DNA from: Homarus americanus
Taxonomy: Eukaryota > Arthropoda > Malacostraca > Decapoda > Nephropidae
Direction of reading: 5' to 3'
Length of the DNA: 64,000 nt
NCBI RefSeq assembly: GCF_018991925.1
Contig: NW_024738608.1
Location: 2,162,187-2,226,186, forward strand
The notes under the pieces are model-generated. The model saw only the letters and a list, made by a program, of their open reading frames with translations, was not told the origin of the DNA and searched no databases. Made by a program: the position numbers and the translations under genes. Shown here piece after piece: positions 36,212-49,034 of this stretch (position 1 is the first letter of the stretch; the number at the start of each line of letters is the position of its first letter).

Positions 36212-36772
36212 TGCACCTGCCTGAAATTCATGAGAGATATTTAGAGAAGATTTAAGCAAAGTAAATATAATATAACTTAAGATAATAAATGAAGTCTACA
36301 CACATTTGATAACTGATCAGGTTTTGTGTTTTACTCATCGATTCATAAGGAAGCATCGTCGGGTCTTTGCTGAAGTATAACTTAGTACAGACAGTCCCCA
36401 GGTTATGTACGAGTTCCATTCCTACGGACGTTCCTAAGTCGAAACACATACCGTGTGTGCAAACCGTACTTACTGAACAATGTTTAAAATCCCACTGTAT
36501 ATCATATCCTAAGTCCTTATATACTATACATCTAAAATCACTTATTGAAGAGAAAAGAACGAATAGAATGAAAAAATACAATAAATGAAAGTAAATAATA
36601 GGTCATCAGGTAAAGGTAGCTATCAAACAGGGCGGTACTACGGCCTGGGAAGATATTGGAAGCATCATGCATTGTCAAATGTGCCTAGGTGGACCAATTC
36701 CCTACTTTTATTTTGTTTCCGGCCGACTATTTCGAGTTGTAAATTTTGACCTCGCTCCACCAACAGCTCTGT

Positions 36773-37885
<1,113 letters not shown>

Positions 37886-38239
37886 AGTTGAAGAATAAAT
37901 AATCTTACATGGCTCCCATGTACCAAGTAATCCTTTCCTGAAGACAACAAATCCATCCATGATTTGAGCCTCTCTATACATAACCAATGCTAATAGTACT
38001 GTACAGTTAGGCTCAGTACATAATATACGATTAATCATTTATCACAGTTCCCACACTGACTAGGGTCAAAGCAATTTATGATACGGGAAAAACTAAGATA
38101 AGGAAATATTCATAATTATCAAGAATGTGGATCCCTAGTTCACAGCTTGGAGACCTTCAGATTTTATCCTGAAGTTTGACCCAAAAAAGCAATATGAACT
38201 ATTGAAAGATAACACTATTGGGCATACCGGTATGCTTAA

Positions 38240-38370
38240 CCCCTAGACCCCGGGTGACGTTCCAGAACGTCCTCCTATTTTCCCGCCATTTCTCTTATTT
38301 ATTTTTTTTTATCAATTTATCCCCACAGAGGGGGATACTGCCAGCAGCACACTAACCCAGGGCTTCAGGG
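38240..38370. mobile_element. piggyBac-like MITE with TTAA target duplication
   Basis: TTAA at 38236-38239 and 38371-38374 flank 131 bp whose ends are inverted: CCCCTAGACCCCGGG on the left and CCCAGGGCTTCAGGG on the right. TTAA duplications with CCCT-like ends are typical of piggyBac. A second copy is at 18472-18640. No coding capacity. Confidence 0.75.
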
Positions 38371-38404
38371 TTAATTCCACTTTCAGGTAATTCAGGTACA
38401 TGTA

Positions 38405-39211
38405 CAGTGGTCCCTCGGTTAACGAACACAATTCGTTCCAGAAGGTCATTCATTAACCGAAACCATTGTTTCAATGGGATTTTGGGTAATTGGTTTCAGC
38501 TCACCAATAATTACATACAAACTAAAAATAAATGCAGTAAAGTACACTTACTTTGAGGTATGCATGTAGAAGGCTCCTGGTTGATGATGATGGGAATTAG
38601 AATGGGGGGTGAAGGAAAAGGGAGAAGAGAAGGCATTGGGGTGGAAGAGAAGTCACCCCATGTTTCATGTTGCCATTTCACCATAAAATTTTAGTTCACT
38701 TGGTAAAATTCAAGATTATTTTCTTTAAATCAACACTGCACTGCATTATATATTGTCAATATGTAAAATAAACTTCAGAATGACCAATAATTGTACTGTA
38801 AAAATGTAAAAATAGTTTATGTTCAAGAGTTTCAAGCAAGATGCTTCCTCCACTGAGCAGGGACACACACTGACGCCATTTTGGGTGAGTCAAGTGGCTG
38901 TTTGGCGTGCTAAAAACTAGTTCCCTGTACTTCAATTATGTTAAATAATTGTTAAAATGACTAAAAACTTTAATATAAGATTTGGAAAATTATTGAATAG
39001 TACAACCTTCTTGATAATTACTCAAATGGTAACGAATTTAAGCCCTAAAACAGATTACTGTATTGGCGGACTAATACTCCAGCTGGTGAGCAGGCAAAAG
39101 CAGGCGAAAACATTTTGGAAAAAATTCGTAAGGAATTCGTTAACCAAAATTTTTTCGTTAACCGAAGTAAAGAATCTTATGGAAGGTAATTCGTTAACCA
39201 AGGGATCACTC
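38405..39211. mobile_element. Non-autonomous Tigger (GGTCCCTCGGTTAACG family)
   Basis: The left end CAGTGGTCCCTCGGTTAACG and the right end TAACCAAGGGATCACTC lie between TA at 38403-38404 and 39212-39213. It is collinear with the 12018-12746 copy throughout but slightly longer (807 bp), with an insertion near 38745-38800. Confidence 0.87.
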
Positions 39212-39683
39212 TATCTCCTATCAGGGATTATTTTATGCTTCATGACGGATTATTGACACAGGAATCCTTCAAAGGATATAACATTTAGTTAGCTACAACT
39301 GCACAATAAGATTAAATGAGGCTCTTCTTGGTGTCCGAGTTTACTTTTGCATTTCAAGAGGACTATCCCAGGTCCTATCTGTACAACTATTGTTCAAGAT
39401 GTATAGTAATAAACAAAACAAAAAACTAATGTTGTAAAATCAAACTGCTGTATTTCAGAATACATATAGTGATGTGAAGTCTTTCTGTACATCTTAATTT
39501 TATGGTGAGATACTTCAAGAATAAGACTATCAATAATTGATATTTGAAGAAAAAAAAAGGATCATGGTGAGATAAACAGATAAAGAGTTGAGTAACTTTA
39601 TCAAAGTTCGATGACATCTAAACTTCTACACTGGAGTCACACGAGAGATAATACAGACTATAAATAACATAAATTATATAGTA

Positions 39684-39869
39684 CAGGTTGACAATCCCTT
39701 ATCCGAAATCCTTGGGGCCAGAGGCATTTCGGAATTCGGAATTTTTCGGTTTACAGAATGGTTAGTTTTTTTTGTGTGTGTATTAGCCCACCTGGGCACA
39801 GGTCACTGACCCACATTTGGGCCTGGGAGGCGAAAATATAATAACAATAACTATAATAATAACAATAAC

Positions 39870-39932
<63 letters not shown>

Positions 39933-40231
39933 TCTTAGGTCTAGGTCGTGTTTTTCACTTTTTATTTTTTTTTCATTCTTGTATTTCTTAATTATTATTA
40001 TTTTATTATTACAGTATTATTGTTATTATTATTAATTTTATTATTATATTTTATTATTATTGTTATCATTATTATTTTATTTGGGTGTATTGTATTAAAT
40101 TTTTTATTTACTATGAATAATTATTATTATAATTATTATTACTTACATTTTGGCCCCCAGGCCCCGATGGGCTAATCCCTGTTAAAAAAACTTTCGGTTT
40201 TCGGAATTTCGGATAAAGGGTTGTCAACCTG
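39684..40231. mobile_element. TIR element with CAGGTTGACAATCCCTTATC ends, split by a repeat insert
   Basis: The left end CAGGTTGACAATCCCTTATC and the right end ATAAAGGGTTGTCAACCTG are inverted, with TA outside. The next blocks (CATTTCGGAATTCGGAATTT and TTCGGTTTTCGGAATTTCGG) also pair. The ends resemble vertebrate Tigger ends beginning CAGGTTG...CCCTTATCCGAAAT. The middle, about 39775-40190, is a foreign insert: a dispersed repeat with GCCCACCTGGGCACAGG at its left, an (AAT)n run and GGGCTAATCCCTG at its right. Confidence 0.8.
39837..39933. repeat. (AAT)n microsatellite
   Basis: About 95 bases of AATAAT on the + strand with a few AAC variants, inside the dispersed-repeat insert of the TIR element at 39684-40231. 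Confidence 0.92.
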
Positions 40232-40469
40232 TATTTACCTTAGACTATGGAGGACTAAAGATGTAAATACTCTACTGGATTAAGCATACATATATGGAAT
40301 TAGGGAGTAAGATTTAAAAATTTATCCAGAAACTCTATAATAATGCTGTCCAGTAATGCTTATAGCTGGTCTTCTGTTTCTCAAAATGGCCATTCTTTTA
40401 AAGAATTCAATAGCACTAAAAAGTCAAGGACCTGAGTACATACTGTACTGCATAAAAAGAAATACAGTA

Positions 40470-40774
40470 CAGCTCCTTCCTGACTTACGACTGGGTTAGG
40501 GACCCAAATCCAGGTCATAAGTTGAAATGGTGGCAAGTCGAAAATGCTTAAATACTACATAGAAAATCTAAAATGGGTGTCTCTTTTTCTTCTCAGCACC
40601 ACAAAACTCTCACTTTTAAGCTTACCAGCCATTTTAAAGCGAATTACAAACGAAAAATTTGTCAGTACACAGCGCAATCACTGACGTTGGGACTCGAAAA
40701 TACATAATTTGACAAAATTTTGGTACGACGGAAGCGGTTGTATGTCCGGGTGGTCGTAAGTCGGGGAGGAGCTG
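40470..40774 (-). mobile_element. MITE (CAGCTCCTCCCCGACTTACG family)
   Basis: The ends CAGCTCCTTCCTGACTTACG and CGTAAGTCGGGGAGGAGCTG are flanked by TA at 40468-40469 and 40775-40776. It is the reverse orientation of the 12948-13216 copy, with a somewhat longer left arm containing GGGACCCAAATCCAGGTC, a block shared with the intact Tigger family at 28584. Confidence 0.88.
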
Positions 40775-41200
40775 TACTGTACAGCATGCCCTTCAAATTC
40801 GCGGGGGATTAGGTTCTCAAAATGGAAGCGAATCACAAAATCCGCGAATAACAGTTGTCAGTTGCTGACCGGGGAGGGGGTTACATTTGTACTTGTGTAC
40901 AAAGAAATGTATATTCCCTTTGTGTTTGCCCTTAGGAAAATTATTCTTTTACAGTACTGTACCTGTATTGTATATACAGTACAGTGGTCCCTCGGTTAAC
41001 AAACACAATTCATTCCACAGAGTCATTCGTTAACTAAAAATTTCGTTAACCGTATCCACCATTTCAATGGAATATTGGGTAATTGGTTCCAACCCACAGA
41101 AAAGTACATACGTACAGAGTAAAACCAAAAAAACGCATAAAGTCAGAAACACTCCTAAAATTCCCCTAAATCGCCCTTAAATCAATATACATGTACTGTA

Positions 41201-42124
<924 letters not shown>

Positions 42125-43011
42125 TGTATGTACATATACACTAGAACTCTTAAATCACTACAGTAATGTGATACAGGTGATTAATTTTTATCTCTTTTGC
42201 AAAATATATGACATTTATATTCAAATTATTCACCATCTTGCAAGGATTCCAGCAATGCAAATTATATTCTCCTAACTTTAATCTGTGATATATAAGATAA
42301 AAACTTATAGCTTATTGTATAACCACCAAACCTTGGCTGGGAGGGAGGGAGAGAGGGGAAAGGGGAGGTGACAGTGACATGTTTGACAGTTAGTGCCGAA
42401 GGTCTAGTGAAGTATTTATTTGTTTATTTATGTCCTTTAGATTGAGTTTTTGTTTTTTGCTTATAAAATGTCATAGAAGTGACCTGGGAAAATATAATTT
42501 ACATTGCTGGAATTCTTATAAGATAGTGATTAATTTGAATATAAACATACTATAGTTTGCACTAGACAAAAATTTTAGTAATCATTTTGTACATTATTTT
42601 GATTACATGTAAAGTACAGCTTTTCCCTTAGGACAGTGTGCATGTTAATGAGTTTCAATAAATGAATAAAGTTACATATATCAAGCCAAAAATATTGGCT
42701 GAAAAACTTTATGTAGACAGAGCTTGGATGACAAAAATATTCAAGAACACAACCTTCTTGATATTTACTCCACTGGAAACGAATTTAAACATAGAACAGA
42801 TTACTGTATTAGCGGACTAGCCGATCAGCTGATCAGATGATGCTCACAATAAAACGTGTTTGTCGTAAAGATTTCGTTAATCGAAGATTTGTTCGTTAAC
42901 CGAATTGAAGATCCTTATGGGAGGTAATTTGCTAACCAAAATTTCGTTCATCAAACCGTTTGTTAACCGAGGGACCACTGTATATGTGTGTGTGTGTGTG
43001 TGTGAAGACAC

Positions 43012-43262
43012 ACGCACACAAAACACATACTGTACAAATAAATAATAATGGGAAAATCCTCTCACAAATAATCAAACAAATATATTAAAAATATGATAGT
43101 CTATCCTCAAGTCTACTCCGTGCTTTGTTGTTAATAAAAGACGGAGTATACTTGAGGGTAGACCGTCACATTTTTAATAAATTTGTTTCTGATCATTTGT
43201 GAGAGGATTTTCCCTAAATTATTTATTTGTATGTGTTTTGTGTATGTGTGTCTACACACACA
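43012..43262. repeat. Long imperfect hairpin flanked by (TG)n and (CA)n
   Basis: The left arm (about 43012-43124) and right arm (about 43139-43262) are near-complementary. Paired blocks include GGGAAAATCCTCTCACAAAT with its complement ATTTGTGAGAGGATTTTCCC, and TACTCCGT with ACGGAGTATAC. The loop is about 15 bases. A TG run at 42986-43005 pairs with the CA run at 43256-43266, extending the stem. It could be a foldback MITE or a hairpin RNA source. Confidence 0.85.
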
Positions 43263-44019
43263 CACAGTACTATATCAAGAAGTGCTCAACACACTGACCC
43301 TTTCGACTCTCACTGACCATCACCACTACCTCATCTGCAAATTTGGTAAGAAGCTTCTGCATCATCCTCGACACCAGCTCTTACTACCACCTGAGATCCC
43401 TAGCCCGAGAATTGCTGTTCGACACCACAACCGCATCCAGCCCATACGTGCACGAACTGATAGCTATAAGAACAGCCCAGTCCCAACCATTGTAAAAATT
43501 ATCAATAACTTGTAATAAACCAGTGTATTCACTCCCAGTAAATACTACTTCTTGCACTGTCACTATGTTGAAATGCCCTGTAGTTTGAGCTTTTCCCAAT
43601 CTAGTTATTACATATCTTATTTATATCACTAATGTTTTTGTATATTATTTGTAATTCGAAACCCATTCCCTAATTATTTAACTGTATATTTTCAGCCTTC
43701 TGGCTGCCAAGCTCTTTCAATAAACCGTTAATTATATTATTATTTTACAATACAGGTAAAGGAAATTACTGTCTCTAGAACGAATGGCTCCCAGTTCCCG
43801 TTGCAAAAATGCCAGCAACTTTAAAACTACCTGCAGACATTCTTGGGTACATCCAGGATGCCATCCCCGAATAATAGAGGACCGTAAACTAAAAATCTGC
43901 GAATTATCCGGGCATACTGAACAGTATTGTACTACAAAAAGATCTCAAAAAGTGACAGTTCAACTTGAATCATTAGTACAGTACTGTATAAAATGTATAT
44001 CCTGAAGTTGCAACACTTC

Positions 44020-44208
44020 CTATACCCTGTAACTCTCCATCACTGTACTCGCTTCAGGATTAGAAGCCTTAAAAAAAATAAAGGTCTTAAGTTGATTTTT
44101 AAAGGTCTCCACAGAGGTCAGCTGCTTCACAGATGTTGGCAACCGATGGTACAGTCTGGTGTTGTACGCTCCATGGACAACCAGGGATTTTTTTGTTGAG
44201 CAACACAT
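44020..44208 (-). pseudogene. Non-LTR retrotransposon reverse transcriptase C-terminal fragment
   Basis: The - strand frame reads VVHGAYNTRLYHRLPTSVKQ and then SVETFKNQLKTFIF. This is the usual ending of the product of Jockey/CR1/RTE-like elements (N-x-LP-x-SV ... F...LK). No catalytic motif is present and the frame is not extended on either side. It is not the same family as the element at 48539-54120. Confidence 0.6.
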
Positions 44209-45438
44209 TGTTCAACAACCAAAAACAATCAAAACTAACCTAACAAATCTAACCTAACCTAACAACATAATGTACCGTAACCTAAACTGTTGTGTTAAGT
44301 TCGTTGGTTGTCTACTTGTAAAAAAATACCCAATCTCACATCTAGCTACCTTTATAAGTCATACTCTCTCAGGTTAATAAATAGGACTAACCCGCCAGGG
44401 CTGCATAGCGCCGATGCGGCCGTATCATCTCGCGTCCAGAAAATGCCTCAAATTTCACCATATCATACTAAGTTCTTTCTGTTTAATATACCGGGGAAGT
44501 TAGGTAAGGTTAGGCAGGTTTGTTTGGTTAGGTCTGTTCTTCATAACCACCAATGTTAAGTAGCATTTATTTTAAAAATATCAGTTTTTTAACATTTTTC
44601 ACAAACTACAACAGTGTCTACTATAATATAACATTGAAAATCCGGCGTTTTTATTAATTATTTTTAATCAATTTTGCTCGCGGGTTAGTCCTATATAATT
44701 ATCCTCTCTCATTATTTCAAGTCACATTTCCTATTAAATTACACTTAGAAGTTTAACAGAATTACATTGGACCTTTCCCATATCCTTACTTGAACACTGC
44801 CAAAATCTATAAAAATATTAATGAAAATACCAATACCTAATACTGAACCTTCCAATTTAGATTTAAAAACAAGAATATTAATAAAGGTTACTGTGAATCA
44901 ACTGGTTGATTTAATAATCATTCAATCCCCGACTTGGCAGCCGAATCTGGTAAGCCCATCGGTCACTTTGGGCTTGCGCATTACAATTTGTGTATTTAAT
45001 CTTTTAATCACTTACAATTTTATGTAAAATACACATGTATTGCTTATTGTTAAATAATTTTGAAATACATTACCATTTTGAGGGTTGTATGAGATGCTTT
45101 TCCGTATTTAACTTGGGACCAGAATGACAGCTTCCCTCACTTCGATTTTGCCGACCAGCTGTCTTGTGATGTGAGCTCGATTCCACAGGGCAATGTATAC
45201 AAAGACTCAGACCTATTTTACTGTATTTTTATTATAAATATATGATTTATATATGCTTAATGAACATTTTATGTGCACTTTTTATTATAATTGTATTTAA
45301 ATTTACTTTAGTAAAATATTTCAAGTAACTCTGACGTCATTAATCTACCCTTACGTCACTGAATCACATGATGGAATGATACCATGAGACTTTTCGTCTT
45401 AAGATTATAAATTATTACTGATTTCAAATGTATTGTTC

Positions 45439-45494
<56 letters not shown>

Positions 45495-45752
45495 GCTTCA
45501 ATTAAAATAATATTGATCTTAAATTAGATTGTTTTTTTATCTATGCAGGATTTTACAGAGAAATGCTATATAATGTAAGTTATTAAGTCAGCCAAAGATG
45601 AAGATACCCATTTACAAGAAATTTATCTGGTAGAATGACAGCAAGAAAATATAATATAAATACATCAGAGAAATATAAGCATGATATCGATAATATCACT
45701 GCACTTCGATCCTAAAAAGAATTACTGTATTGGAATAGAATCAGCAATGTAG
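44209..45752. other. Low-copy intergenic sequence, no gene recognised
   Basis: The stretch contains a CTAAC-rich patch at about 44236-44265, its complement-like GGTTAGG patch at 44505-44535, and a (TA)n run at 45440-45492. No frame resembles a known protein. If ATP6V1A has its non-coding exon near 55.2 kb, this lies in its first intron. Confidence 0.4.
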
Positions 45753-47355
45753 TGTGGGGTATGGGTTGTTTGATTCACACTCAGGATGGGATGGAGAAAG
45801 GAAACTCACAATGTGGTCTCTGTATACATGTTGTATTGGATGTACAATGCAGCTTGGTGCTGGGAAGGCAGCATGGTTACAAGCGTGATGTAGAGAGTGC
45901 TGGTTGGTGAGGGTGCTCAGAGGAGGACAGCTTGTGGGTCGCCATGCTCGCCGGCGGGAGCGAGGACCGCCAGGCAGGCAGAGGAGGAGGAGGTGTTGCT
46001 GGCTGGTTGGTGTAGGTAGGAAGAGAGACAGGTCACCACGAGGTCAGGTCTTAAATAGCGGGGGGTAGGCGTGGCTTAGTAGTTGACCTCTGTGATGTAT
46101 GGCGGCGCTGGTTGACCCAGACCACGAGGCATACACTGGGGAATTCACGGGGTCGGCAACTCAGCGACAAACAGCGTTTGTAGGGGAGAAGTCCACTACA
46201 ATACTCCCTCCTTCCCTCCAGGCGGTGTAGGAGACTTGTTGTCTGCAGGGTTGCATGGCACATGTGAGGCAAAACGGGCGGTGCATGCCTCATGTGAAAC
46301 ATAACGGCGATGGCGTGGATGAGCCGGCCGCTAGTGGAGGCAACTGTCTAGACACACAACATCTGTGGGAGAAGAGAGGGAGAAAGAGGGTTGTGGAGGC
46401 GATGAATGTTGTGCTTCACTCGCGACAGGTACAGAGTCGTCAGATGCGCCTGCTGGGGTGTGTGGGCCTGGGTCAGGAGCAGGGGCTGCGTCAGCAGAAG
46501 CGGATGAGGGCTCGTGACAGCAGCTGGGTCCACAACAGCACCAGGGTGCAGGACAGTAGCAGGAAGTACCTGAGGGAGAAAAGAGGGGTTTGTGGGTCCG
46601 CATCAGGAGCAGGGGCCACGTCAGGATGAGCGGCAGGGGGTACTGCTGGGCCGGGGGCGGCGTCTGAGGCAGGACGGGTGTGTTGGGGTCGGTAGGACGT
46701 GGTGCATGGGGCAGGAAGAGGAGCTGGTGTCTGCCTAAAGAAGCAGAGCTGCTCTAGGGTGTCTAACCTGCGGTGTAGAAACAGTAGCTGTAGAGCCGAT
46801 GAGAGTTGCCTCTGCGTGGGTAAGCCATTCTTCCATGTTGCTTGAAGACTGGGAGCGTGATCTGTTTCTCCTCCATCCTGCGTGAGTGCGAATCTCCGGG
46901 GGTCACCATTTGTGGGGTACGGGTTGTTTGGTTCACACTCAGGATGGGATGGAGAAAGGAAACTCACAATGTGCTCTCTGTATACATGTTGTATTGGATG
47001 TACAATGCAGCTTGGTGCTGGGAAGGCAGCGTGGTTACAAGCGTGATGTAGAGAGAGCTGGTTGGTGAGGGTGCTCAGAGGAGGACAGCTTGTGGGTCGC
47101 CATGCTCGCCGGCGGGAGCGAGGACCGCCAGGCAGGCGGAGGAGGAGGTGTTGCTGGCTGGTTGGTGTAGGTAGAAAGAGAGACAGGTCACCACGAGGTC
47201 AGGTCTTAAATAGCGGGGGGTAGGCGTGGCTTAGTAGTTGACCTCCGTGATGTATGGCGGCGCTGGTTGACCCAGACCACGAGGCATACACTGGGGAATT
47301 CACGGGGTCGGCAACTCAGCGACAAACAGCGTTTGTAGGGGAGAAATCCACTACA
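45753..47355 (-). mobile_element. Non-autonomous LTR retrotransposon, complete (copy A)
   Basis: LTRs at 45753-46200 and 46911-47355 (about 447 bp, TGTAGTGG...CCCCACA on the - strand) flank a 710-bp interior. The 4-bp target duplication GTAG is at 45749-45752 and 47356-47359. On the element strand, three bases after the first LTR comes TGGTGACCCCCGGAGATTC (46890-46908), fitting a primer site for a tRNA ending in CCA. The polypurine tract is complementary to ACTCCCTCCTTCCCTCC next to 46201. Inside is only a short frame beginning MEEWLTHAEATLIGS and a Pro/Ala-rich remnant. No protease, reverse transcriptase or integrase is present, so it depends on another element. Confidence 0.9.
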
Positions 47356-47360
47356 GTAGC

Positions 47361-47760
47361 GCCATCACATTGACCACAACACTTAAGAGCAAAAAATCTA
47401 GTTTCTGCATTAAAGCATTTATTTAGACTACATAAGGACATAATTCTTATATGTAATGGTAAAATCATATATCTTCTAAAACTGGCTTTCCATGTTAAAT
47501 GATCACGTGACACCGTGTTGCTACAAGATAGGGTAAACTGGTAAAGCCACATTTGTTCTCATTTTCGCCACTTATCAGCTTACTATAATAGTAGTTCAAA
47601 CGGTTGGTTTATGAAGTGTTACTGTGTTAGTAGTAGCACAGGAGGTCCTCAGAGACCGGGAAACCTGTGACGTTTGGTAGGGTCACACTGGATAACACCC
47701 TGTTCACCTCTGTTCAACCGAGGCTCGAACCCTAGACATACAGTATATTGCTTATTTCCG
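47361..47760. other. Low-copy sequence between LTR element A and a LINE tail
   Basis: No coding frame or repeat was recognised. A stretch at 47720-47735 reads GAGGCTCGAACCC, which loosely resembles a polymerase III B box, but no A box or tRNA fold accompanies it. Confidence 0.35.
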
Positions 47761-47880
47761 AGAGTTAGGCGCTGCCCAGTACTTGCCAAAAGTGCGTAAC
47801 AGAGACGTGACCGATTGCCTAAGCCCTAAGCAGCTAACGAACTGACCAGTGGTGAAGATGATAAAGGTAAAAAAATAAAG
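47761..47880 (+). mobile_element. 3' end fragment of the CR1/L2-like LINE
   Basis: The segment with TGCCCAGTACTTGCC, GTGCGTAACAGAGACGTGAC and CCAGTGGTGAAGATGATAAA matches the 3' terminus of the LINE at 54028-54120. It ends in an A-rich tail (GGTAAAAAAATAAAG). It is a severely 5'-truncated copy. Confidence 0.8.
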
Positions 47881-48090
47881 AGTCAAAGTCAACCACATAG
47901 TGCATTATCATCTGGATAAATTGAGAATCTACGTTTAGAAGTGGTCACTACGTTTAGAAGTGGTCAAACATCAGTGAAATCCCTGAAATATTAAAACAAT
48001 CTTAAGGTTCCTAAAAAAAAAATTCTCTCTTGAAATTGAAGTACTGTATTGACCATAAAACTATTACATCAAAAGGACAGGGTAGCATAC

Positions 48091-48538
48091 TGTAGTGGAT
48101 TCCTCCCCTACAAACGCTTGTCGCTGAGTAGCCGACCCAGCGAATTCCCCAGTGTATGCCTCGAGGTCTAGGTCAACCAGCGCCGCCATACATCACGGAG
48201 GTCAACTATTAAGCCACGCCTACCTCCGCTATATAAGACCTGACGTCGTGGTGACCTACCTCTCTTTCTACCTACAGCCAGTCTATCAAGTAACACCACC
48301 TCCTCCGCTCCTGCCTGGCGGCCCTCGCTCCCGCCGGCGAGCATGGCGACCCACAGGCTGGTCCTCCTCTGAGCATCCTCACCCACCAGCTCTCTCTACA
48401 TCACGCTTGTAACCACGCTGCCACTTCCCAGCACCAAGCTGCACTGTACTTCCAATACAATATGTAAACAGAGAGCACATTGTGAGTTTCCTTTCTCTAT
48501 CCCATCCTGAGTGTGAACCAAACATCTCGTACCCCACA
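48091..48538 (+). mobile_element. Solo LTR of the same LTR family, at the 5' side of the LINE
   Basis: It begins TGTAGTGGATTCCTCCCC and ends CGTACCCCACA, 448 bp, matching the LTRs of copies A and B throughout. It carries CTATATAAGACC where the other copies have CTATTTAAGACC, a better TATA box. No interior and no clear target duplication were found; the LINE ORF1 fragment follows immediately. Confidence 0.88.
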
Positions 48539-48555
48539 AAGTAACACACGATAAG

Positions 48556-48855
48556 ATGCAGTTACAAAATATTTGTACAGAGGTTCTGAAGATTCCTTCA
48601 ACCCCTCAGGATGTGAGGAGGCTGGGACAAAAGCAGGGGGATAAGCCTCGCCCTCTCAGGATCACACTAGAGAGCGGGGAAGAGAATTTGCAGGTTATTC
48701 GGCAGGCAAAAATCATAGCAAGGAGCGAGGCATTTCGGGATGTATTCATTCACCCAGATCGCACGGTAATGCAGAGGGAACAGCACAAGAAGCTCCTGCA
48801 GGACTTGAAACAGAAGAGGGAGGAGTCAAGGAAGAACGGGGACGGGTGTACATGA
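48556..48855 (+). pseudogene. LINE ORF1 C-terminal part
   Basis: A 99-codon frame has RPLRITLESGEENLQVIRQA, RSEAFRDVFIHPDRTVMQRE and LLQDLKQKREESRKNGDG. This fits the basic nucleic-acid-binding end of ORF1 proteins of CR1-group elements, in which a phrase like 'VFI.PD.T..QR' recurs. The 5' part is missing, probably removed by or lying before the solo LTR at 48091-48538. Confidence 0.65.
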
Positions 48856-49034
48856 GTTATACTCAGGGGGAGGGTAGTGGAAGCAAGTGTGCCGACACAG
48901 GGCCAGGGGCAGCAGTGCACCCTCCACCCGCTCTAACCCCCACCCGGGAGGCGGCACCAGCTCCGCCTACCGGACAGGAGGCGAGCGCCATGTAAGCAAT
49001 GACATTTTTAACCACACCCTGCAAAATACAGTGT

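Noticed and set aside
46255..46629. Overlapping frames of 60-158 codons in the LTR element interior and LTRs
   Set aside because: They are GC-rich frames on both strands of the same retroelement that recur in each copy with different stops. Only the short MEDWL/MEEWL frame is shared in a sensible position.
47720..47735. tRNA gene suggested by GGCTCGAACCC
   Set aside because: No A box, acceptor stem or anticodon arm could be matched around it.
48152..48412. Frame beginning MYASRSRSTSAAIHHGG as a gene
   Set aside because: It lies inside the LTR and recurs in every LTR copy (for example 50149 and 54413), so it is repeat sequence, not an independent gene.
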